DNA of 64,000 nt, taken from the NCBI RefSeq assembly GCF_900143265.1, contig NZ_FRDJ01000010.1:1-64000 (forward strand), in the 5' to 3' direction. The notes under the pieces were generated by a model. It ran no database searches and was not told where the DNA came from. It saw nothing but the letters and a program-made list of their open reading frames with translations. The translations under genes and the position numbers were made by a program. This DNA comes from Fervidobacterium gondwanense DSM 13020. Lineage in GTDB: Bacteria > Thermotogota > Thermotogae > Thermotogales > Fervidobacteriaceae. Below are positions 34,653-42,160 of this stretch, one piece after another. Each line of letters begins with the position of its first letter. Within the stretch, counting starts at the first letter, position 1.

Positions 34653-35765
34653 GTGAGGAAAACGGTCGTTGTACTCTGGCTTTTACTTGTCCTCAGTGTC
34701 TTTGCTGAGATTAAGATAGGTGTACTCCTACCGCTGACAGGCGGTATTTCTGCTTTTGGTGACTGGACGAAGAAAGGCATAGAGCTTGCCTACAAGCAAA
34801 AGAACACAGTTCTCGGTCAGAAGATTGTACTCGTGTATGCAGATACAAGAAGTGAAAAAACGGAAGCTGCAAACGCTATGGCAAGGCTTGCCGACAAGGA
34901 AAAAGTCGTTGCTGTAATAGGAGAAATCGCAAGCAGCAACTCTATGGCAGCAGCGGAAATTGCTGAAGCAAGGAAAGTTCCGCAAGTAGCTGTTACGTCA
35001 ACTAACCCACTCGTGACACAAGGCAAGAAGTTTGTTTCAAGAGTCTGCTTCATCGATCCATTGCAAGGTACAGCACTTGCAGAATTTGCAGCTAAGAACC
35101 TCAAAGCCAAGAAAGTGGCAATATTTGTGGACATAGAACAGGACTACAGCGTTGGTTTGACGAACTACTTCGTCGAAAGATTTGAAAAGAAATACAAAGG
35201 CCAAGTACTCAAGGTACAGTACAAATCAGGCGACCAAGAGTTCAGTGCACAGATTGGACAAGCAACTGCTTTTGGAGCAGATGTAATAATGTTCACAGGT
35301 TACTACAACGAAATAGCACTCGCTGCTCAGCAAGCAAGATCCATGGGCTACAAAGGATACTTCATCGCAGGTGACGGTGCGGACGCTCCAGAGCTCATTA
35401 AAATAGGTGGTAAGGCTGTTGAGGGACTCTACTTCACAACACACTACGTACCGGAAGCTGCGACGACGAAACTTGCTAAGGACTTCGTAGAAGCATTCAA
35501 AAAAGAATTCGGTACGCTCCCAGCAATGAACGCAGCGCTTGGTTACGATGCTTACATGCTCGTCGTAAACGCTATTGAACGCGCAAAATCAGCAGATCCT
35601 GTAAAAATTAACGAAGCAATCAGAGCTACAAAAGGTTTCCAAGGCGTTAGCGGAAACATCACGATCGATGCTAACGGAAACGCAATCAAAGACGTCATTA
35701 TAGTAAAGGTTAAAGATGGGAAATTCGCATTTGAAACAAGGATAACGCCAGAAAACTTACAATAA
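34653..35765 (+). CDS. livK: Branched-chain amino acid ABC transporter, substrate-binding protein (copy 2)
   Basis: 370 residues starting at GTG 34653 (SD GGGAGGG). A signal peptide (RKTVVVLWLLLVLSVFA) and the same fold as copy 1, which it closely resembles (shared SRVCFIDPLQGTALAEFA). It is a tandem duplicate with diverged ligand-side residues, so the two may bind different amino acids but share the same LivHMGF channel. The only signal between it and livH is a strong hairpin. Confidence 0.92.
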   Translation: MRKTVVVLWLLLVLSVFAEIKIGVLLPLTGGISAFGDWTKKGIELAYKQKNTVLGQKIVLVYADTRSEKTEAANAMARLADKEKVVAVIGEIASSNSMAAAEIAEARKVPQVAVTSTNPLVTQGKKFVSRVCFIDPLQGTALAEFAAKNLKAKKVAIFVDIEQDYSVGLTNYFVERFEKKYKGQVLKVQYKSGDQEFSAQIGQATAFGADVIMFTGYYNEIALAAQQARSMGYKGYFIAGDGADAPELIKIGGKAVEGLYFTTHYVPEAATTKLAKDFVEAFKKEFGTLPAMNAALGYDAYMLVVNAIERAKSADPVKINEAIRATKGFQGVSGNITIDANGNAIKDVIIVKVKDGKFAFETRITPENLQ

Positions 35766-35777
35766 TTCGCAACAACG

Positions 35778-35820
35778 CCCGTGCTCTGTGCTAACCGCAC
35801 AGGCACGGGTTTAGGTTTTT
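35778..35820 (+). terminator. Intercistronic hairpin with TAACC loop (liv operon)
   Basis: CCCGTGC-(T)-CTGTGC pairs with GCACAG-GCACGGG around a TAACC loop, followed by TTTAGGTTTTT. It lies between livK copy 2 and livH. It may act as an attenuator or a 3'-end stabiliser of the abundant binding-protein mRNA. Confidence 0.75.
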
Positions 35821-35845
35821 ACACATTCTCGAGGAGGTGTCGATA

Positions 35846-36757
35846 TTGACCATAAACCTTACTATCTTTGTTCAAAATCTGTTCAATGGGTTGATGGTTG
35901 GTGGGTTGTATGCATTAATAGCTGTGGGATACACAATGGTGTATGGTATACTGAGACTCATTAACTTCGCATTTGGTGACATCATGGTCATGGGTATATA
36001 CTTCGCATTTTACGGAGCTACGCTCATTAGATTCAGCTTTCCTCTCGCTGTTATATTCTCGCTTGGTGCAACGGCTGTACTGGGTGTTCTTATCGACAGG
36101 CTTGCTTACAAGCCACTGAGAAATTCGCCAAGAATTTCAGCCTTGATAACGGCAATTGGTGTGTCGTTCTTCATTGAAAGCTTTGCGGTTGTTTTCTTCG
36201 GACCGAACTACAAAGCATTCTTAGAGGCTTTGAAAAACAAAACTATTGCCTTTGAATCGTTCGTCTTCGGCAACGTCTACCTTCCAAAGATCATATTCAT
36301 CATCCTTGGCATAACCGCTGTTGCTTTGGTTCTGCTTTATCTGATTGTCTACAGAACAAAAATGGGAATGGCAATGCGAGCAATATCTGCTGACATACCG
36401 ACAACATCATTAATGGGTGTCAATGTTGATAATGTTATTGGCTTTACATTTGCTATCTCATCCGCCTTAGCTGCTCTTGCTGGCATCATGTGGGCTTTGA
36501 GGTACCCGAGCTTCTATCCATACACCGGTTTTGTTCCGGGACTTAAAGCGTTCATAGCGGCTGTTCTTGGTGGTATAGGCTCCATTAACGGAGCAGTCCT
36601 TGGCGGTATACTGCTCGGTGTCATAGAGATGATGATAATCACATTTTTCCCAACCCTCATGCAGTACAAGGATGCGTTTGCGTTCATAATCCTTATCCTC
36701 ATACTCCTTGTAAGACCAGCAGGGCTACTCGGCAAACGCGCGGTAGAGAAAGTTTGA
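35846..36757 (+). CDS. livH: Branched-chain amino acid ABC transporter permease LivH
   Basis: 303 residues from TTG 35846, with SD GAGGAGGTG (35831-35839). A GTG at 35837 lies inside the SD. About eight membrane helices; family signatures NGLMVGGLYALIAVGYTMVYG at the N-terminus and GFVPGLKAFIAAVLGGIGS in the second half. Forms the membrane channel with LivM. Confidence 0.94.
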   Translation: MTINLTIFVQNLFNGLMVGGLYALIAVGYTMVYGILRLINFAFGDIMVMGIYFAFYGATLIRFSFPLAVIFSLGATAVLGVLIDRLAYKPLRNSPRISALITAIGVSFFIESFAVVFFGPNYKAFLEALKNKTIAFESFVFGNVYLPKIIFIILGITAVALVLLYLIVYRTKMGMAMRAISADIPTTSLMGVNVDNVIGFTFAISSALAALAGIMWALRYPSFYPYTGFVPGLKAFIAAVLGGIGSINGAVLGGILLGVIEMMIITFFPTLMQYKDAFAFIILILILLVRPAGLLGKRAVEKV

Positions 36758-36768
36758 GGTGAGAGCAG

Positions 36769-37833
36769 ATGAAGAGCAAGACGAAAAGGGATTTAACACT
36801 GACCGTACTATTCGTAATTTTCGTTGCTATTTTGCTTGCTATTGCCAATGTTAGATTCGATTCTTACCAAAGACAAATACTATCACTGATGGCGATATAC
36901 GGAATAATGGCTGTGAGCTTGAACCTTGTTAATGGTATAACTGGTGTATTTTCACTTGGTCATGCAGGTTTTATATTACTCGGTGCGTATACATCGGCAC
37001 TTCTCACAATTCCGCCTGACCAAAAACAGATGATATTTATCATTGCACCACCGAGCCCTCTAATAGCGAACTTGCACACCGACTTCTTTACGGCGACGAT
37101 AATAGGCGGTCTTGTCGCAGCTTTCGGAGCGTTCATAATCGGATTTCCGGTTTTGAGACTTTCGGGAGATTATCTTGCTATAGCGTCGCTCGGTTTTTCA
37201 GAAGTCTTAAGGATATTTGCACTAAACCTGCAATCGATAACGAACGGTTCTCTGGGCTTAAAGGGACTGCCAAACTACACGAACATCTGGTGGAGCTGGG
37301 GCTGGCTCTTAGTTACGGTATTGTTTATTGTTAGCTTGGTAAAAAGCTCATACGGTAGAGCACTCTTAGCTATACGAGACAACTCGATAGCGGCTGAAGC
37401 GATGGGAATAAACGTCTTCAAACACACCTTGCTTTCATTCGTTATCAGCGCATTCTTTGCAGGCGTGAGTGGAGCGCTGTATGCCCACTGGCTCACCACG
37501 ATAGACCCGAGGATAACGACATTCGGTCCAATCCTAACCTACTACGTGCTCATTATGGTCGTTCTCGGTGGACTTGGTAGCATAAGCGGGTCGATAGTTG
37601 GTGCAATAATCTTCGCGTTCCTCATGGAATGGCTCAGAGCGTTCGAACAGCCATTCACACTCTTTGGAAAAGAATTCCCAGCGATACAAGGCATGAGGAT
37701 GCTCGTTCTCTCAGTGCTGTTTGTCATAACGATGATCGTCTGGAAGCGCGGAATATTTGGAAGAGGAGAACTAACATGGGAAGGAATAATAAGATTTTTC
37801 AAGCGCATCAGTTCAAGAGGTGGTAAACAATGA
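36769..37833 (+). CDS. livM: Branched-chain amino acid ABC transporter permease LivM
   Basis: 354 residues, about nine helices. Signatures AVSLNLVNGITGVFSLGHAGF near residues 50-70, LRLSGDYLAIASLGFSEVLR, and the EAA-like loop AIRDNSIAAEAMGINVF. Overlaps the livG start by 4 bp. Second half of the channel with LivH. Confidence 0.94.
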   Translation: MKSKTKRDLTLTVLFVIFVAILLAIANVRFDSYQRQILSLMAIYGIMAVSLNLVNGITGVFSLGHAGFILLGAYTSALLTIPPDQKQMIFIIAPPSPLIANLHTDFFTATIIGGLVAAFGAFIIGFPVLRLSGDYLAIASLGFSEVLRIFALNLQSITNGSLGLKGLPNYTNIWWSWGWLLVTVLFIVSLVKSSYGRALLAIRDNSIAAEAMGINVFKHTLLSFVISAFFAGVSGALYAHWLTTIDPRITTFGPILTYYVLIMVVLGGLGSISGSIVGAIIFAFLMEWLRAFEQPFTLFGKEFPAIQGMRMLVLSVLFVITMIVWKRGIFGRGELTWEGIIRFFKRISSRGGKQ

Positions 37834-38702
37834 GTGAAGTCAAGACAAATAACAAAACTCAAAAGCCTGTGATACTAAAAATGGACCACGTAACGATGCA
37901 ATTCGGAGGATTAACTGCGGTCGATGACTTCGATAACGTCGCATACGAAGGCGAAATCCTCGGTATAATAGGTCCGAACGGTGCTGGAAAAACCACAGCG
38001 TTCAACGTCATTACAGGCATATACTTCCCAACAAAAGGAAGGATAATATTTGAAGACATAGACATAACACCGTACAGACCGCACCAGATAACGCATCTGG
38101 GCATTGCAAGAACGTTCCAGAACATAAGGCTCTTCGGAACGCTTACTGTTCTTGACAACGTCCTTGTTGCAATGCACCATTTGTTGTCAACAAGAGATGC
38201 TGATGCGATACTCAAAAAGCACGGTAAAGAACCAAAAATCAAAGGACACCTCTGGTTCTGGAGGGCGGTCAGCAAAATAGGTTACAAAAACCAGGAACAA
38301 GCTATGCGAGAAAAAGCTATGCAATTGCTCAAAAAAGTCGAGCTCGACCACCTTGCGGACGAAATAGCATCATCACTCCCATACGGTCAGCAGAGAAAAC
38401 TTGAAATCGCAAGAGCGCTTGCGACTGAACCGCGGCTACTCCTGCTCGACGAACCAGCGGCAGGTATGAACCCGAAAGAATCCGAAGAACTCATGGAATT
38501 CATAAAATACATCCGAGATGAATTCAAACTCACGATCATACTCATCGAACACGACATGAAAGTCGTCATGGGCATATGTGAAAGAATAATAGTTATGGAC
38601 TCAGGAAAGATAATTGCTGAAGGAACACCTGAAGAAATAAGTCGAAATCCGAGAGTTATCGAAGCTTACCTTGGTAAGGAGTGGGAACATGCCGGTGCTT
38701 GA
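37830..38702 (+). CDS. livG: Branched-chain amino acid ABC transporter ATPase LivG
   Basis: 290 residues. Walker A GPNGAGKTT, Q-loop region ARTFQNIRLF, ABC signature LPYGQQRKLEIARAL, Walker B LLLLDEPAAGMN and the switch His in ILIEHDM. The insert of about 30 residues after the Q-loop is typical of LivG. SD GAGGTGG precedes the ATG. Confidence 0.95.
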   Translation: MSEVKTNNKTQKPVILKMDHVTMQFGGLTAVDDFDNVAYEGEILGIIGPNGAGKTTAFNVITGIYFPTKGRIIFEDIDITPYRPHQITHLGIARTFQNIRLFGTLTVLDNVLVAMHHLLSTRDADAILKKHGKEPKIKGHLWFWRAVSKIGYKNQEQAMREKAMQLLKKVELDHLADEIASSLPYGQQRKLEIARALATEPRLLLLDEPAAGMNPKESEELMEFIKYIRDEFKLTIILIEHDMKVVMGICERIIVMDSGKIIAEGTPEEISRNPRVIEAYLGKEWEHAGA

Positions 38703-39399
38703 AGTTGAAGGCTTACACGTATTTTACGGCTCAATCAACGCAATTAAAGGAATATCGTTCAAAGTTGATAAAGGAAAAGTCATAACGCTTATCGGCGCCA
38801 ACGGCGCTGGTAAGACGACGACGCTATCAACAATCGCTGGCTTGGTTAAAGCAAAGAGGGGAAAAATCATCTTCGAAGGAAAGGAAATTCATAACCTGCC
38901 ACCGCACCAGATTAACAGACTTGGCGTATGCCTTGTTCCGGAAGGTAGAAGAATCTTCCCAAACTTAACGGTCATGGAAAACCTCATGATGGGCGCATTC
39001 AACAGAAAAGACAAAGAAGGCGTAAAACAAGACCTTGAATGGGTCTTTTCACTATTCCCAAGACTTGCGGAGAGAAAAAACCAACTGGGCGGAACGCTCT
39101 CTGGTGGAGAACAGCAGATGCTTGCGATTTCGAGAGCGCTCATGAGCAGGCCTAAACTACTCATGATGGACGAACCATCGCTTGGACTTGCGCCTATACT
39201 TGTTGAAGAAGTCTTCGAAATAATCAAAAAACTTAACGAAGACGGAATGACAATACTGCTTGTTGAACAGAACGCAGTCGGTGCGCTCAACATATCGCAC
39301 TATGGATACGTACTTGAGACAGGAAACATAACCCTCGAAGGAAATTCCAAAGATCTACTCAAAGACGAAAAAGTCAAAAAAGCATACCTCGGGTTGTGA
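38689..39399 (+). CDS. livF: Branched-chain amino acid ABC transporter ATPase LivF
   Basis: 236 residues from ATG 38689 (SD AAGGAG), overlapping the livG end by 14 bp. Walker A GANGAGKTT, signature LSGGEQQMLAISRAL, Walker B LLMMDEPSLGLAP, and LLVEQNA in the switch region as usual for LivF. Last gene of the operon. Confidence 0.95.
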   Translation: MPVLEVEGLHVFYGSINAIKGISFKVDKGKVITLIGANGAGKTTTLSTIAGLVKAKRGKIIFEGKEIHNLPPHQINRLGVCLVPEGRRIFPNLTVMENLMMGAFNRKDKEGVKQDLEWVFSLFPRLAERKNQLGGTLSGGEQQMLAISRALMSRPKLLMMDEPSLGLAPILVEEVFEIIKKLNEDGMTILLVEQNAVGALNISHYGYVLETGNITLEGNSKDLLKDEKVKKAYLGL

Positions 39400-39522
39400 T
39401 TTGTTAATTCATTACGAACTCCAAAATACCCGGTTATAGCTGAATACGACCGTTCATACCCGTTTTTTGGATTGTGAAATATACAATCGATAGTTGTCGA
39501 AAAGAAGTATGCACAATATTTT

Positions 39523-39555
39523 GGGTGGGGATTTTGAATTCCCCACCCTTTTAAT
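39523..39555 (+). terminator. Terminator of the liv operon
   Basis: 9-bp stem (GGGTGGGGA / TCCCCACCC) followed by TTTTAATTT. It lies about 125 bp after livF; the space between holds nothing else recognised. Confidence 0.85.
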
Positions 39556-39584
39556 TTGACAAAAGTTTTCCGTTGATGTACTAT
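39556..39584 (+). promoter_or_regulatory. Promoter of nrdG-nrdD
   Basis: TTGACA (39556-39561), 17-bp spacer, TACTAT (39579-39584). The -10 lies inside the first NrdR box. Confidence 0.8.
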
Positions 39585-39623
39585 ATATTGTGTACAATCC
39601 TAAAAATATCCAATATAATGCGT
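39578..39623 (+). promoter_or_regulatory. Tandem NrdR boxes
   Basis: Against the established NrdR-box consensus ACACWATATATWGTGT, box 1 (39578-39593, GTACTATATATTGTGT) matches at 14 of 16 and box 2 (39608-39623, ATCCAATATAATGCGT) at 12 of 16. The boxes are 30 bp apart, close to three helical turns, as is usual for NrdR pairs, and box 1 overlaps the -10. This implies ATP/dATP-responsive repression of nrdGD. nrdR itself is not in the window. Confidence 0.75.
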
Positions 39624-39669
39624 TGACTATCCTATTTAAGCGCTTTTTTGAATTTGTGGGGGAATGAAT

Positions 39670-40218
39670 ATGACATTTGAAAAGCCACTTTTGCGGGTTG
39701 TGAGGGTACTGTACGGCGACCATCCAGAATTGCCTTCCGTCAGCGTATATTTCCAAGGCTGTGATGCTTTTCCAAAATGCGCAGGCTGCCACAATCCTGA
39801 GACGTGGGAATTCAACGAAGATTTTTCCGTTGACTTTGAAAGTCTCAAAGAGCACGTCATTTCAAAACTTCAAACACTGCTTAAAACGTACGAAAAAGTC
39901 AGCTTGGCGTTACTTGGCGGTGAGCCACTGTCGTTCAGGAACAGAAGATATTGTTATTTACTCGCTAAAGAAGTTAAAGAAACATTTGGCGACAAAGTCG
40001 TCGTAATCGTGTACTCTTGGAGGACGCCGAAAGAACTGCTTAACATGAACATACCGCTGAGCTATTTCGATGAATTCGTACTCGGAAGGTACAACCACAA
40101 ATATCACAGAAACGGATTTCCAGCTTCGGCAAACCAGCTTTACTTAAATAAAGAACAACTTATCCAGATATTGCAAATTATTAGTGCAAGGGGGACAAGG
40201 TATGTCAAAGTTAGTTGA
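39670..40218 (+). CDS. nrdG: Anaerobic ribonucleotide reductase activating protein
   Basis: 182-residue radical-SAM enzyme that makes the glycyl radical on NrdD. The cluster cysteines read QGCDAFPKCAGCHNPETW, i.e. CX5CX2C rather than the usual CX3CX2C, and LLGGEPLS follows as the GGE SAM-binding motif. ATG 39670 is better placed than ATG 39664 relative to SD TGGGGGA. Overlaps the nrdD start by 17 bp, so it is coupled with its substrate protein. Confidence 0.88.
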   Translation: MTFEKPLLRVVRVLYGDHPELPSVSVYFQGCDAFPKCAGCHNPETWEFNEDFSVDFESLKEHVISKLQTLLKTYEKVSLALLGGEPLSFRNRRYCYLLAKEVKETFGDKVVVIVYSWRTPKELLNMNIPLSYFDEFVLGRYNHKYHRNGFPASANQLYLNKEQLIQILQIISARGTRYVKVS

Positions 40219-42121
40219 TATTCTCAAAGTTTTCAACTTCGAAAATGATTTCGTGGAAGAGATTTCTCAAGTTCCCGAAGTTTTTCTTGGTTTAGAAGGC
40301 ATTGACTGGCAGCTTGATATAGTAAGATTCACTGAACACTTCTTCAACAATGGAATACTCAGCTCTACGATAGATGCCAACGCAAACGTTAGGAGCACGA
40401 ATGTATATACATACTTCAACGAGGTAGTAAAACCCTGGTCGAAACTCTACTCGCTTTATTACATATACCAGCGCATGAAGTCGCTCTTTGGCAAAGAGGA
40501 CGCAAGAAAATTTCTGAGGTACGAATTGTATGGCGACGTGTATCTTCACGATGCGCACCACTCAGCATTCGAGCCGTACTGCTATGCCTACTCGCTCAGG
40601 CCCATTGTCGAGAAGGGCTTGTTCTTCATCGACAGCATAAAATCCGTCCCAGCAAAGCACCTGTCCTCATACATACAGCACGTTATCCAGTTTGTCATGT
40701 TCGCATCGAACCAACAATCAGGCGCTGTTGGACTGCCCGATTTCTTCGTCTGGCTTGCGTACTACTACAAAAAGGACATCGGATCTGGAGTAATACCAAA
40801 AGGGCAAGAGAAAGAATATCTGTATCAGATGTTCCAGATATTCACATACTCAATCAACCAACCAATTAGGGGTACGCAGTCTCCGTACACGAACTTCACA
40901 TACCTTGATAGAAATTACATAAAGTCTATATTCAATGGCGAAACATATCCCGATGGCACGCTGATTACTGACTATGTAGAGGACATAATCGCACTCCAAA
41001 AAGAATACTGGCAGTGGATAAGCGAAGAAAGAGAAAAGCAGATGTTCACATTCCCAGTCTTAACTGCATCGCTGCTCTACAAAGATGGAAAATTCATCGA
41101 CGAAGACAGCGCGAGGTTCATAAACAAAGTGAACTTGAAATGGCAGGACACAAACTGGTACATCTCAGACAGCATCGATGCCGTAGCTTCTTGCTGCAGG
41201 CTCACGAGCTCAACTCGTGAAATAAAATTCAAAATGGGACCGGACAAGCTCTCTGGAATGGTCAATTCCATAGGTGGTTCTGACTTGAACATCGGGTCAT
41301 TCAAAGTCGTAACGCTCAACCTTCCAAGAATAGCGCTCGAAGCGAAAAACAAAGAGCAATTCTTGGAAAAATTGAGGGAAAAAGTCAGAGTCGTACAAAA
41401 ATCCTTGGCAGCAATAAGGAACATAATCCAGGAAAGGATTCAGCAGGGCGTCCTGCCGCTTTACAACCTTGGCTTGATGGATCTCAACAGGCAGTACGGA
41501 ACGGTGGGAATCAACGGTGTATATGAAGCGATGGAAATTCTTGGACTAACAACAGTTGACATCGATGGCGTGAAGTACACTCAAGAAGGCGAAGAGTTTG
41601 TAGCCACTCTGCTCGATGAGATAAGAAAACTTAACGACGAGGCATTTGAAAAATACGGCTTTACATATAACATCGAGCAAGTCCCTGCAGAAAAGGCGGC
41701 TGTTACGTTTGCACAGAAGGATAAAATCTTATATGGAATAAACTACATACTCTACTCTAACCAATGGTTGCCACTAACGACAAACACCGACATGCTCAAT
41801 AGAATAAAATACTCAGGAATATTCGACAAGAAAGTTTCAGGCGGGGCGATACTGCATATAAACATAGACTCACCGTTCAGAAGCGAAGAAGAAGCTTGGA
41901 ACATGGTTAACTTAGTAGCTCAGATGGGTGTTGTGTACTTCGCATTCAACCAGAAAATCAGCGTATGCCAACACGGGCACGCATTCTATGGAGAAAAATG
42001 CCCAACGTGCGGTGGAAAGAAAACAGACGAATACCTGAGAATCGTTGGCTACTTAGTCCCTGTGAGCTCCTTCAACAAAGTCAGACAAAAAGAAGAATAC
42101 CCAAAGAGAATATTCTACTGA
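40202..42121 (+). CDS. nrdD: Anaerobic ribonucleoside-triphosphate reductase
   Basis: 639-residue class III ribonucleotide reductase that makes dNTPs without oxygen. Start ATG 40202 after SD AAGGGGGA. The C-terminus holds a zinc site (CQHGHAFYGEKCPTCGGK) and the glycyl-radical region RIVGYLVPVSSFNKV. The N-terminal ATP-cone is not obvious, so allosteric control may differ from E. coli. Shorter than the E. coli enzyme (~710 residues), consistent with the compact Thermotoga form. Confidence 0.94.
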   Translation: MSKLVDILKVFNFENDFVEEISQVPEVFLGLEGIDWQLDIVRFTEHFFNNGILSSTIDANANVRSTNVYTYFNEVVKPWSKLYSLYYIYQRMKSLFGKEDARKFLRYELYGDVYLHDAHHSAFEPYCYAYSLRPIVEKGLFFIDSIKSVPAKHLSSYIQHVIQFVMFASNQQSGAVGLPDFFVWLAYYYKKDIGSGVIPKGQEKEYLYQMFQIFTYSINQPIRGTQSPYTNFTYLDRNYIKSIFNGETYPDGTLITDYVEDIIALQKEYWQWISEEREKQMFTFPVLTASLLYKDGKFIDEDSARFINKVNLKWQDTNWYISDSIDAVASCCRLTSSTREIKFKMGPDKLSGMVNSIGGSDLNIGSFKVVTLNLPRIALEAKNKEQFLEKLREKVRVVQKSLAAIRNIIQERIQQGVLPLYNLGLMDLNRQYGTVGINGVYEAMEILGLTTVDIDGVKYTQEGEEFVATLLDEIRKLNDEAFEKYGFTYNIEQVPAEKAAVTFAQKDKILYGINYILYSNQWLPLTTNTDMLNRIKYSGIFDKKVSGGAILHINIDSPFRSEEEAWNMVNLVAQMGVVYFAFNQKISVCQHGHAFYGEKCPTCGGKKTDEYLRIVGYLVPVSSFNKVRQKEEYPKRIFY

Positions 42122-42160
42122 TAAAAAATAACTCCCATCCCCCTTTAGCTCCGCTGATAG

